From an uncultured Lachnospiraceae bacterium (lineage in GTDB: Bacteria; Bacillota; Clostridia; Lachnospirales; Lachnospiraceae): a DNA stretch of 32,325 nt. Both the position numbers and the translations under genes were made by a program. Below are positions 1 to 9,148 of the stretch, piece by piece. Position 1 is the stretch's first letter; the number at the start of each line of letters is the position of its first letter. The notes below the pieces were generated by a model. The model saw only the letters and a list, made by a program, of their open reading frames with translations, did not search any database and was not told where the DNA came from. The stretch covers positions 1-32,325 of the forward strand of contig CAJUDQ010000039.1 in assembly GCA_910585215.1 (NCBI GenBank). Reading direction: 5' to 3'.

Positions 1-2
1 CC

Positions 3-233
3 GAAAAGGAATATGCACAATTATATGATAGTTATGCAAAAGAAGTAAATGAAAGTGGGTTGTATACGGCAGAAGAAAAAAGGAACAGATTTGTGTGGAA
101 ATTATTACAGGTAGAGAAAGAGTTAGAAGAGCTTCAGAAATTAGATAATAATGAGATTTTAGCATATTTTGGATTTGGGGTGCTTATTGGTTTGTGTGGA
201 GTATTTGTTATATATAAAAATAAAAGATTATAA
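3..233 (+). CDS. C-terminal end of a small membrane protein (5' truncated)
   Basis: The frame is open from the left edge to a TAA at 231-233, giving 76 residues with no start inside the window. The visible part is a charged helical stretch rich in Glu and Lys (for example KELEELQKL), likely coiled coil, followed by one hydrophobic segment (YFGFGVLIGLCGVFVIY) and a short basic tail (KNKRL). This suggests a single C-terminal membrane anchor with the helical part on the other face. There is no LPxTG motif. I do not recognise the family. It could belong with the RHS-like remnant downstream, but nothing in the sequence proves it. Confidence 0.55.
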   Translation, partial: EKEYAQLYDSYAKEVNESGLYTAEEKRNRFVWKLLQVEKELEELQKLDNNEILAYFGFGVLIGLCGVFVIYKNKRL

Positions 234-345
234 ACTTATTTTATGTTAATATATCATGGTTATTTCTATACCTGAAAATAAAAATAGGTAATTATCATAA
301 TTTTATAAAAATTTTTTTTAAGGGATACAAGCATTATCATAAAAA

Positions 346-815
346 ATGTACTTAATATATTGTTATAATACTCCAGTTCTGTATAGTGATGAAAATGGAA
401 TGATGGCATATGGTTCAGATAGTAATTTTACTTTGATTAATAATGTTGCTGGATACATTAGGAGTGATGGTCCTGTTAATGGGATAATGAGATCGCAATA
501 TATAAAATCTGGTGAATATGCTCATTTTAATTGTTATTTATACATTGAATATAGTAATAACTGGAACGGATCATTTAGGAAGATTTGACGAGAATGAAAT
601 ACTATAATAGGAAGACCAGGGTATTGGTTTAGTAAAGTACTCAAATTAAATAATGGTGTAAGTATAGATACAACATTATATTGTACAAAATTAGAGTTAC
701 TTTCTTTCAAATATCATATACAGTCAGTGACACAAAATACTCCCCTTCGTCTTCAAAATATCATGCATTAGTTGTAAGAATAAAAGCAATTGGAAATTGG
801 GATTGTCATTTTTGA
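346..815 (+). pseudogene. decayed RHS/YD-repeat type C-terminal remnant
   Basis: An 80-codon open stretch (346-588) starts with YCYNTPVLYSDENG. This matches the pattern Y.Y..NPV.Y.DP.G that closes the RHS-repeat-associated core of polymorphic toxins and wall-associated proteins. After the stop at 586-588, protein-like sequence resumes in other frames: GRPGYWFSKVLKLNNG from about 609, then SDTKYSPSSSKYHALVV and KAIGNWDCHF up to a stop at 813-815. That is what a gene broken by several frameshifts would look like. The bulk of an RHS core is absent upstream (a stop lies at 340-342). The reading is based on a short motif, so a chance match is possible. The stretch 234-345 holds nothing else I can identify. 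Confidence 0.4.
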
Positions 816-873
816 CATTGAAAAGATAACTTTAGGAAGATAATTGAATAATATACGAGAAGGAAATGACTTT

Positions 874-3738
874 ATGAAGTTTATTAATGTATCTGAAATA
901 GAATCAATAATTAAGGATAATGGCTTTATATTACTTGGTCAAATACAAGTATCGGATGATATGTATCAAGAACTTATTGAAAATGCAAATTGGAAAATAA
1001 ATCATTTGTTTATGCAGATTTTGCCAAAACCCGATATAATTTTGGCATTGACTATGGTTCAAATTGCAATGCGTCATTTTAAAAATGGAAAGTACTGGAA
1101 GATATTTAACGAACAAATTGAAATGGATATTTCTGTTGCGAAACAAAATTATATAGGGCAAATTTTTTTGAAAACCATTAGAGAATATCATCTTTTTGAG
1201 TTAAATAAAGAAGGTGGTAATATGTCTATGTATGTAGAAAATATCAAAGCCCATGCTTTTGTTATGGATTCTTATATGTATGGTTTTTTTGACTTTGCAT
1301 ATGCGTATTATGAAAATAACTTATTTAGACAATTACAGGACGATATCTTGGAAGATTTAGAAGACTTATCAAGTTTTATGGAAGAAACACTTAGAAACAA
1401 TAATGATACAATTATATCAGAAGAAAATGGAATTAAAGCTACGAAAACATATAAATTATTAAGATCTACAAGAGCTGTATTTGCTCAATGTACATCAGAA
1501 AATTTACAAAAAATGTTTTTTCCTGTTTTAGAAATGATTGATAGATATTTTTATGAAGGAGAAATTCCAGACATTATAACAAATAGGTATGAAAAAGCAT
1601 TTGTGAATTGGCTTAGAAAATGTGAAAATGAGAAAAATGAAGTTAAAAGAAATAGAGGAAATGAAAGAATCATCGTTAGTCATAGACCATATATTCATGT
1701 GGATGATGAAAATGAAAGAGCGTTTTTAATAATTCCGGCGCAAAAATTTCGAAATGATGATTGTAATGGAAAGGCTTTTGTTGAAATTACAATAAATGGA
1801 TATAAAAAGATTAAAGAATTAGAATTGTATACATCTTTTGGTATATTTATTTCAGAGCCAATAACAATTCAAATACCAGATATTTTTTCGAGAATTGATA
1901 TTAGTATAAAATCCATAATTGAAAAGAATTATAAAATTGTAGAAAGTTCATATCGCATATTTGATAAAAAGTGGAATAATATTGATAAGTTTACTCAAGG
2001 TCATAATTATTTACTTACTAAAAAGACATCACATATTATTTGGGATAATGAGAATGATGTAATAGATATATATGATGGTTGTAAATTTTGGGATTATTAT
2101 TCTGTAATGGTTAGAAAAGAGAGTATTTGTTATGTGGATAAACACCCTTTATCTATACTTGGTGAATTTTCTATTGAACCAATATTTGATTCTGTTATTG
2201 AAAAGTATACTATTACAAAAAGTAATAAAGAAGTTTTAACATCCTTTTTTCATCCAACAATTTCTTTTGTAGTTCCAAAGGCGAAAATGGATGGAACTTC
2301 TTTAATAGTGAATGATAGATCATATATGTTATTGAATATATATGAAAAAACATGTTATATTTGGCCGGAAGATAAAACTAAGGTTGCTATAACTATAGCA
2401 TTAGAAGATGTATTGGGTCAAGCTCAGGGATATTTTATTATAAAGTTAGACATCCCTGGCGAGCAAAACAAACTTCTTTGTGAATATTTAGCATTGAAAA
2501 AATTTAATTGCAAGTTTAATAAAGCAAGATTTATGTATGATAAATATGCTGAATTTACAATTATTCATTATAATACAGAACTTAGGAATATTCCCAAAAA
2601 TTGGATATTATTAGATACTGAGGAAAATTTTAGTACAATATATACTATTCCATTGTCATCTGAAATGGAAGAGGTAACATTTGATTTTTATATAGATGAA
2701 GTATTTACATTAAGCATGCCATTAAAAGTATTTATGTATGGATTTTCATTACAAGAAATGAGAATTGATAAACCGGAGTATTTATGGTACAGGGATTTAA
2801 AAGAAATCCTTTATGTAAAGATTCCAAGTGCAATTTCAGCAGGAGCTTATTGTGAAAAAAATAAAGAATATATTTTAGAAGGGGAGCAATTAGAAGCTGG
2901 TTTATTTCGAATAAATATTTCTGAATTTATTAGAAATATCAAAGACAAGTATAAGAAAAAATATCAGTATATATCTATATGTTATATTGACAATAAAAAA
3001 AGAAAAGTCCCATTACCTCCAATTTTAAGGAATTTATTAGTGGAACCATTTTTTGAATTAGAATATTCAAAAAAAGAAGGAGTATATATAACTGTTAATT
3101 TAAAGGGATCGGCAATACTTTATTTAACAGTAAAGGACTATCAAACAAATAATATTGTAATTAATCATAAAGAGTGTCATGAAGGAAAAAACATATTTCC
3201 TGAATTAACCAAAGAGGGATATTATGATTTATATCCAACAATGGTAGAATCTGATGAGTTTGGTTTTGAAGTAAAAACTTCATTAAAAATTAAGAAAGGT
3301 GTTGGGGCTATTGATATTGATGATATCACTAATTGCAGGTTGATAGTAAAAACACTTGTATGTGATGAAGAGATACTTCCATTAGAATATGAATATCTCA
3401 TATATTTTACGGAAAAAAAAGCTGAAAATACATATTTTGGTTATATGAAGTCTATGAAGAAAGAAGGAAAAAAACTTAATAAAGACACTTTAAAAAAATT
3501 TGGAAGAATACGTATAAAATTACATCAGATAGATGAAGAAATTAGGGCTACTATGCAGCTGTTTTCCTACAATGAAGAAATATGGATGGATCCATATTAT
3601 GATGTAGAAAGAAATATGATTATTAGTTGTGATAATACATTATTAGATACAGTGCAAGATATATCCCGATTTATCTTATTGGATTCAGAGATAACAGAAT
3701 TTATATTTGATAGAGAAAAACTAAGGAGGACAAGATAA
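874..3738 (+). CDS. large uncharacterised protein, partner of the downstream DUF1998 helicase
   Basis: The protein is 954 residues from the ATG at 874, chosen because AGAAGGA (858-864) sits 9 nt upstream. A TTG ten codons earlier (844), with TAGGAAGA before it, is an alternative. I do not recognise the family. The first ~230 residues look helical and hydrophobic or aromatic-rich. A charged segment (around residues 255-270) follows, and then a long stretch with many short beta-like segments alternating with Lys/Glu turns, suggesting repeated beta-sandwich modules. There are no transmembrane segments, Walker motif, nuclease or methylase motif, or zinc cluster that I can see. The stop TAA shares its last A with the ATG of the helicase gene, and the helicase ribosome site lies inside this gene, so the two are co-translated and probably act together. 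AT-rich codon use suggests acquisition by transfer. A regulator or sensor subunit of a defence system is a guess. Confidence 0.8.
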   Translation: MKFINVSEIESIIKDNGFILLGQIQVSDDMYQELIENANWKINHLFMQILPKPDIILALTMVQIAMRHFKNGKYWKIFNEQIEMDISVAKQNYIGQIFLKTIREYHLFELNKEGGNMSMYVENIKAHAFVMDSYMYGFFDFAYAYYENNLFRQLQDDILEDLEDLSSFMEETLRNNNDTIISEENGIKATKTYKLLRSTRAVFAQCTSENLQKMFFPVLEMIDRYFYEGEIPDIITNRYEKAFVNWLRKCENEKNEVKRNRGNERIIVSHRPYIHVDDENERAFLIIPAQKFRNDDCNGKAFVEITINGYKKIKELELYTSFGIFISEPITIQIPDIFSRIDISIKSIIEKNYKIVESSYRIFDKKWNNIDKFTQGHNYLLTKKTSHIIWDNENDVIDIYDGCKFWDYYSVMVRKESICYVDKHPLSILGEFSIEPIFDSVIEKYTITKSNKEVLTSFFHPTISFVVPKAKMDGTSLIVNDRSYMLLNIYEKTCYIWPEDKTKVAITIALEDVLGQAQGYFIIKLDIPGEQNKLLCEYLALKKFNCKFNKARFMYDKYAEFTIIHYNTELRNIPKNWILLDTEENFSTIYTIPLSSEMEEVTFDFYIDEVFTLSMPLKVFMYGFSLQEMRIDKPEYLWYRDLKEILYVKIPSAISAGAYCEKNKEYILEGEQLEAGLFRINISEFIRNIKDKYKKKYQYISICYIDNKKRKVPLPPILRNLLVEPFFELEYSKKEGVYITVNLKGSAILYLTVKDYQTNNIVINHKECHEGKNIFPELTKEGYYDLYPTMVESDEFGFEVKTSLKIKKGVGAIDIDDITNCRLIVKTLVCDEEILPLEYEYLIYFTEKKAENTYFGYMKSMKKEGKKLNKDTLKKFGRIRIKLHQIDEEIRATMQLFSYNEEIWMDPYYDVERNMIISCDNTLLDTVQDISRFILLDSEITEFIFDREKLRRTR

Positions 3739-6700
3739 TGTTGTTTAGACCATCGGAGAGTTCTAAAAAAATAGTAGATTTTTATAGAAGATATATGTTG
3801 ACAACATTCAGTACAAATAATGAAAAGTACAATGTTCAATTAAAAGAAGCATTGGAAAAGGAAGGTGCTATAGCGGTAGGACCATATTTAAGTATGTCAG
3901 ATCCTTATGAAAAGGGAAGTTCTTTGAAAGAGTTAGCGAACGAAGGATTAGTTTCAAAAGACATACTGAATATTCAAGGTTTTCATCCTGAGCGTAATCT
4001 ATATCGACATCAAGAAGATGCGGTTAGGAAATCTGTTGAGGGAAAAAATTTGATTGTCACTACCGGCACTGGCTCTGGTAAAACGGAATCTTTCTTGATT
4101 CCTGTTATTAACCAATTGCTGAAAGAAAAAGAAACAGGAACTCTTGGTCCGGGGGTAAGAACATTAATAATATATCCCATGAATGCATTAGTTAATGATC
4201 AGATTCGTAGATTAAGAGAATTATTAGCAGGTATGGAAGGCGAGCCAAAAATCACTTTTGGACGATTTACAGGAGAAACAAAAGAAACATTTAAAGAAGC
4301 AAAGCAAAAATATGAGGAGGTAGAGGATATTTCAATTAATCCGCTTTGTGACAATGAGCTTATAAGCAGAGAACAAATGCGGGCGACACCACCTAATATT
4401 TTAATTACAAACTATGCTATGTTAGAGTATATGTTGCTTCGTCCAGGAGATAATATTATCTTTAGTGAAGAGAATTCTAAAAAATGGCAATATATAATTT
4501 TTGATGAAGCACATTCGTATAATGGTTCAAAAGGAATAGAAGTTGCTTCTCTTGTTAAGAGAGTGAAAGCTATGCTTAAAAGAGATGATATTAAATTTAT
4601 TCTTACTAGTGCCACTTTGGGTGATGAAAAATTAAATAATGAAATAATACATTTTGGTGAAGCACTATGTACGGCAAAATTTGAAAGTTCAGGTATAATA
4701 CGTTCTCATACAGTTGAAGCTAAGCCAGAACATAATGTAACAAAAATTGACTTTGAATTATATAGAAAACTGGCTGCTATGATTCGAGATCATTATATTG
4801 ATTCCAAAATAATAGAGGTTATTAAGAAATATGGGTTAGAAATTAATGATAATAAAGAATTATCAGAAATATTATTTGATATAGTTCTTCATGATAGTTT
4901 TTATTTTGATGTTCGTAAAGTATTATTTAATCAAATAAAAACAGTAACTGAGGTGGCATCTGAATTGCAAATTACCGTAGATGATTTAACAGATTTTATT
5001 GCCGTAGCATCTAATGCTTTAAAAGATAACGAGAGGCTGTTTGAAGCAAAATATCATATGTTCTTACGAGGAATAGAGGGTGTATATGTAACGCTTAATC
5101 CATCAAATAAACTATTTGTAAACCGTATGGAAACATATAAGGAAAAACCGTATGATGAATCAGATATCGGGTATAAAGTATTCGAGATTTCTTTTTGTAA
5201 TAATTGCAATGCGCTTTATATTACAGGAGAAGAAATAGAAGGATATCTGGTACAAAAATCAAAATTTAATGATGATTATAATCCAGAGGTGTATTTACTG
5301 AATGGTGATTTTGATGAAGATGATGATAGTGATGAAAATTCATACCAGATTTGTTCAAAATGTGGAGCGATAAAACATGCAACTTCTGTTAATGGATTGC
5401 AGTGTGGTCATGGTACAAAGTATATTAATAAATTGATAAAAATTAAAAAAAGAGGAGAAAAACTTCACAGTTGTCCCTGTTGTCATAGTATTAATGGTCA
5501 GAGAAGTATTTTGCGTCCTTATTTTTTGGGTACTGAAGCAGCAACAGCTGTTATTGCAACGGCGTTATATAATGAATTACCAGGGGAAGAACATCATATA
5601 GAAATTACAACTATTGAAGATGATTTTTTTGGAGAAGATGGAGAACAGATTGTTGATCATAAAGATAGTTTGGTAAAACAGTTCTTAGCTTTTTCAGATA
5701 ATAGGCAAACTGCGGCTTTTTTTGCAACATATTTGCAGAATACATATCAAGACAGCCTTATAAAACGTATTATTAAAGAAATTGTAGATGAGAACAAAGA
5801 ACAAGTGAATAATGGAATCAGTTTAAATTATTTTATATCATTATTAGAAGCAAAATTTCAGAAGTATCAGCTTTTCCCAAAAGAGAGTGAAGATACCATT
5901 ATTAAAGAAGCATGGATTCATACATTAAAAGAAATTTCTAATTTTAAAGCTAGAAATTCGTTAATGAAAACAGGTATTATGATGTTTGAAGTAGATTTTA
6001 CTGTTCCATCCCCCAAAAATATTGGATTATCTGCAGAAGAAACAACTATACTATTTAAAAATTTAACCAAATCAATGATGAAAGATGCTGCATTAAGTAT
6101 AGAGATATCATTAACCAAGGCAGATATTGAGAAATTTACAGTAACAGGATTTCAAAAAGGATATGAACAGGTTTCTGCTGGCTTATCACATATTGAAGGC
6201 TGGTGTCCAGAAGAAGGTAAAACCAATAAACGTTTAAAATATGTTACTAAAGTGCTAAATGGAGACGAAGATACAGCCAGAAAATTATTGACAAGTGTTT
6301 GGAGATATATGGAAAATAAGGAATATGTATTACTGCAGTCATTTAGAAAAGGAAAAGCATATGTATTAAATAGCAAAAAAATAAAGGCCAAAGCTGTAAA
6401 AAAATTATTTATTTGTTCTGAATGTAAAAATATAACACCATATAGCATCAGAAAGGTATGTGATAATCCAAAATGTAATGGTCATCTTGAAGAATACGAC
6501 TATATATCTGCCCTCAAGGAGAATCATTACTATAATTTGTTTACAAATCTTAATATTTCACCAATGTCTGTGCATGAACATACTGCACAACTATCAAGTG
6601 ACAGGGCATATGAATATCAGAAAGAATTTAAAGAGAAAAAGATAAATGTTCTTAGTTGTTCAACAACATTTGAAATGGGAGTAGATGTTGGTTCTTTAGA

Positions 6701-8474
6701 AACAGTATTTATGCGTAATATGCCACCATCTCCTGCAAATTATGCGCAAAGGGCGGGTCGGGCAGGTCGAAGTTTGAAGGCGGCTGCGTATGCTATTACA
6801 TTTTGTCCTAATAGTTCCCACGATTTGAATTATTATAAAAATCCGGTTTCCATGATTAAGGGAAGTATTAATCCTCCATTCTTTAATGTGAGTAATGACA
6901 AGATAGTATTAAGACATATTTTTGCATCAGCCTTTTCATTTTTCTGGAAAATTTATCAAGAATTATACAAAGAAACAATTGGGGAATTTATCGAATGTGG
7001 TGGTTTTAAAAAGCTGCATGAGTTTTTAAATATGCATCCAGAAAATTTGTGTAATTATTTATTAAATGTTGTTCCTAAAGATTTACAAAATTTTTTTGGA
7101 ATTAAAGAATATTCTTGGGTGTCACTTTTATTTAACGAAGATGAGGCGGCAAAGGGTTATTGTAATTTAGTTATTGATAAATATAATGATGATATAACAG
7201 CATTAGAAAAAGCAAAAATTGAACTAATAGAAAAAAATAAAAATGGAGTAGATAAAATTACACGTTCCATACGAACTATTAAGGATCAGCGGATTATAGA
7301 ATTTTTATCAAAGAATAATTTGATACCTAAATATGGATTTCCAGTTGATACTGTAGAATTGCAAGGAATTGGAATTAATAGCGCTAATAGTATGTTACGA
7401 TTAAACAGAGATCTTTTTTCTGCCATATCAGAGTATGCTCCAGAATCAGAGGTAGTTGCTGATGGTAATCTTATTAAAAGCAGGTATGTAAGAAAATTAC
7501 CCGGATATGAATGGCCCAAATATAATTATGCTGAGTGTCCAGAATGCTTGACATTAAATAGAACTTTGTCAATATGCAGTATAAAAAAATGTCGCTGTGG
7601 GAAAGAACTAAATGGCAAGGGACACCAATATATAATTCCTAAGTTTGGATTTCAAATGGATACAGAAGGGATGAAGCCTGTAGGACTTAATAAACCAGAG
7701 AGAACATATAAAGGTTCTGTGTCTTATATAGGGGATGAAAATAAAATTGAATTTCATGAGTATAATATTTGTGGACATCAAATATTGTTTGGAAACAGTA
7801 AAATGGACTTACTTGCAGTTTTAAACAAATCATCATTTTATATTTGTGAAATTTGTGGATATGGAATAATTGATGAAAAAGGTACAGACAAGATTATAGA
7901 ATATAAGCATAACAATCCAAATGGTTATAAATGTGGATCTGATAAATTGGTTTCCTATGCGCTTGGGCATGAGTTACAGACGGATGTTGTTTTGCTAAAA
8001 TTTCTTGATTGTGAAATTTACAAACCAGAAGAGGCGTGGACAATTCTTTATTCTATGCTTGAAGGGTTAAGCAGAACTATGAATATTGATAGAAACGAAT
8101 TATCAGGATGTTTACAGTGGTATCATGAGAACGATAATGTCCTAGGAAATTTTGGTTTTGTATTATTTGATAATACTCCAGGTGGTGCTGGATATGTTAG
8201 AAAATTAATTGAGCCAACAGTATTTGTAAATATGTTAAAGGAGGCTTTTTATATTGTAAGTAATTGTGAATGTGGAGGAGAGGAAGCTGATACAGCATGT
8301 TATAGCTGTTTATGCAATTATTATAATCAAAAACAACATGATATCCTTAAAAGAAAATATGCAATCGAGTTTTTTCAACAATTTAGCCTCTCATACAAAG
8401 ATGAATGGCCTGCAACGCGAAATGAAGAAATATATGTAAATCCTGTAATTGAATTACAACACAAAAAATTATAA
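3738..8474 (+). CDS. giant SF2 DEAH-box helicase with CxxC clusters and C-terminal DUF1998 domain
   Basis: The protein is 1578 residues. The start is fixed by AAGGAGGA (3723-3730), 7 nt upstream, and by the TAATG overlap with the gene before. Helicase motifs in order: Q-motif-like YRHQEDAV (89-96), Walker A TGTGSGKT (109-116), DEAH (256-259), SAT (291-293), FEMGVDVG (978-985) and QRAGRAGR (1004-1011). Between the RecA lobes lies a large insert with C487/C490, C539/C542, C556 and C579/C581/C582, the element LAFSDNRQTAAFF, and then C893/C896. Further Cys pairs follow the second lobe (C1267/C1270 and others). The C-terminus carries the DUF1998 signature: PGGAGY (1481-1486), C1510/C1512, C1521, C1524, C1526, then NYYNQKQHD. 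DUF1998 helicases include the repair helicase MrfA and the phage-defence proteins DrmA/DrmB (DISARM) and DruE (Druantia). The length, inserts and two-gene context favour defence over MrfA (inference). The nucleic acid target is unknown. Confidence 0.93.
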   Translation: MLFRPSESSKKIVDFYRRYMLTTFSTNNEKYNVQLKEALEKEGAIAVGPYLSMSDPYEKGSSLKELANEGLVSKDILNIQGFHPERNLYRHQEDAVRKSVEGKNLIVTTGTGSGKTESFLIPVINQLLKEKETGTLGPGVRTLIIYPMNALVNDQIRRLRELLAGMEGEPKITFGRFTGETKETFKEAKQKYEEVEDISINPLCDNELISREQMRATPPNILITNYAMLEYMLLRPGDNIIFSEENSKKWQYIIFDEAHSYNGSKGIEVASLVKRVKAMLKRDDIKFILTSATLGDEKLNNEIIHFGEALCTAKFESSGIIRSHTVEAKPEHNVTKIDFELYRKLAAMIRDHYIDSKIIEVIKKYGLEINDNKELSEILFDIVLHDSFYFDVRKVLFNQIKTVTEVASELQITVDDLTDFIAVASNALKDNERLFEAKYHMFLRGIEGVYVTLNPSNKLFVNRMETYKEKPYDESDIGYKVFEISFCNNCNALYITGEEIEGYLVQKSKFNDDYNPEVYLLNGDFDEDDDSDENSYQICSKCGAIKHATSVNGLQCGHGTKYINKLIKIKKRGEKLHSCPCCHSINGQRSILRPYFLGTEAATAVIATALYNELPGEEHHIEITTIEDDFFGEDGEQIVDHKDSLVKQFLAFSDNRQTAAFFATYLQNTYQDSLIKRIIKEIVDENKEQVNNGISLNYFISLLEAKFQKYQLFPKESEDTIIKEAWIHTLKEISNFKARNSLMKTGIMMFEVDFTVPSPKNIGLSAEETTILFKNLTKSMMKDAALSIEISLTKADIEKFTVTGFQKGYEQVSAGLSHIEGWCPEEGKTNKRLKYVTKVLNGDEDTARKLLTSVWRYMENKEYVLLQSFRKGKAYVLNSKKIKAKAVKKLFICSECKNITPYSIRKVCDNPKCNGHLEEYDYISALKENHYYNLFTNLNISPMSVHEHTAQLSSDRAYEYQKEFKEKKINVLSCSTTFEMGVDVGSLETVFMRNMPPSPANYAQRAGRAGRSLKAAAYAITFCPNSSHDLNYYKNPVSMIKGSINPPFFNVSNDKIVLRHIFASAFSFFWKIYQELYKETIGEFIECGGFKKLHEFLNMHPENLCNYLLNVVPKDLQNFFGIKEYSWVSLLFNEDEAAKGYCNLVIDKYNDDITALEKAKIELIEKNKNGVDKITRSIRTIKDQRIIEFLSKNNLIPKYGFPVDTVELQGIGINSANSMLRLNRDLFSAISEYAPESEVVADGNLIKSRYVRKLPGYEWPKYNYAECPECLTLNRTLSICSIKKCRCGKELNGKGHQYIIPKFGFQMDTEGMKPVGLNKPERTYKGSVSYIGDENKIEFHEYNICGHQILFGNSKMDLLAVLNKSSFYICEICGYGIIDEKGTDKIIEYKHNNPNGYKCGSDKLVSYALGHELQTDVVLLKFLDCEIYKPEEAWTILYSMLEGLSRTMNIDRNELSGCLQWYHENDNVLGNFGFVLFDNTPGGAGYVRKLIEPTVFVNMLKEAFYIVSNCECGGEEADTACYSCLCNYYNQKQHDILKRKYAIEFFQQFSLSYKDEWPATRNEEIYVNPVIELQHKKL

Positions 8475-8564
8475 AAAATTTCTGTAAATATGAAGGAATA
8501 TTTTTAATAAGGAAGTAGAAGTATGAATTAGTAACATAAGTTTTGTCGGTAATTCATGTGTATT

Positions 8565-8612
8565 AGCGGTTGGGAATATTAAGCTTGTACCGGATGTTTC
8601 CAGCCGCTTTTT
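8565..8612 (+). terminator. probable terminator of the helicase operon
   Basis: AGCGGTTGG (8565-8573) pairs with CCAGCCGCT (8600-8608) through nine positions, one of them G-U, around a 26-nt loop. The last T of the stem starts a run of five T. It lies about 90 nt after the helicase stop. The long loop lowers confidence. Confidence 0.4.
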
Positions 8613-8821
8613 AGTACGCGGTAAAGAGTATTTGATATGGCTTGTATAGAAAATATGATCTTCTTTTTTAACTTTACTAAAAAATTACAAAAATCCCCTT
8701 GATTCACGTTGGTAATAAAAATGTAACTTAAATATGAATAACATAAAATTTAAGTGGAATACAAATAAAATGTCGATAATGTTATGGTAATTTAAATCAT
8801 ATATCAGTGACAATAATGTCC

Positions 8822-8871
8822 ATAACAACAGTGTTATTGCAGTGCATATCCTGCTAGGAATTGAAGCAGGA
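8822..8871 (+). other. two small hairpins upstream of the pan operon
   Basis: ATAACA (8822-8827) pairs with TGTTAT (8832-8837) around a 4-nt loop. TCCTGCT (8849-8855) pairs with AGCAGGA (8865-8871) around a 9-nt loop. Neither has a T-run, so they are not simple terminators. They lie upstream of the promoter I prefer for panB. They could be part of a longer leader from an earlier start, or operator dyads. The rest of the 8.6-8.9 kb stretch is AT-rich and shows no gene. Confidence 0.3.
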
Positions 8872-8902
8872 AGGAAATGAAATCGCTTAGTTAAAAATTC
8901 TG

Positions 8903-8931
8903 TTGAAAACCTTCATAAAATATGTTACTAT
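8903..8931 (+). promoter_or_regulatory. putative sigma-A promoter for panB-panC
   Basis: TTGAAA (8903-8908) and TACTAT (8926-8931) are separated by 17 nt. Transcription would start near 8938 and give a leader of about 210 nt before panB. Confidence 0.45.
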
Positions 8932-8960
8932 CTAACCGAGCATTATTCTGCCTGTACAGA

Positions 8961-8996
8961 AAATGTATCTTTTTTACATCAAATGTATCTTTTTAC
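8961..8996 (+). repeat. tandem direct repeat in the panB leader
   Basis: AAATGTATCTTTTT occurs at 8961 and again at 8981, exactly 20 nt apart, each copy followed by (T)ACA. Two turns of helix between copies would suit a DNA-binding regulator. It is followed by a 13-nt dyad GCTCTG-T-CAGAGC at 9001-9013. Confidence 0.4.
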
Positions 8997-9037
8997 ACCG
9001 GCTCTGTCAGAGCTTATCACTATACTGCATCAACCAG

Positions 9038-9064
9038 AAAAGCGTCTACGAGGAGGCGACTTTT
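9038..9064 (+). ncRNA. pan-motif-like leader hairpin upstream of panB
   Basis: AAAAG-CGTCT (9038-9047) pairs with AGGCG (9054-9058) and CTTTT (9060-9064). The loop is ACGAGG, A59 is bulged out, and there is one U-G pair. The pan RNA motif is known in 5' leaders of pantothenate genes in Firmicutes as a stem-loop with conserved bulged adenines, so both position and shape fit. I see only one clear bulged A and cannot compare with the covariance model. Confidence 0.45.
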
Positions 9065-9102
9065 AGAAGAAATTCACTTGGTACAGTATTTTTTATGATT
9101 CA

Positions 9103-9145
9103 AAAATTTCCTCGAAAAATAATTTAAAAATTTCAGGAGGATTTT
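9103..9145 (+). promoter_or_regulatory. possible hairpin masking the panB ribosome binding site
   Basis: AAAAT-tt-CCTC (9103-9113) can pair with GAGG-ATTTT (9137-9145), burying most of the AGGAGG site (9135-9140) of panB, with two unpaired T. If formed, it would lower translation initiation. AT-rich pairing makes it weak. Confidence 0.25.
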
Positions 9146-9148
9146 ATC

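Noticed and set aside
812..843. TTGACA with GATAAT as promoter of the helicase module
   Set aside because: The spacing is 20 nt, too long for a standard sigma-A promoter; no better pair was found, so the promoter is left unassigned.
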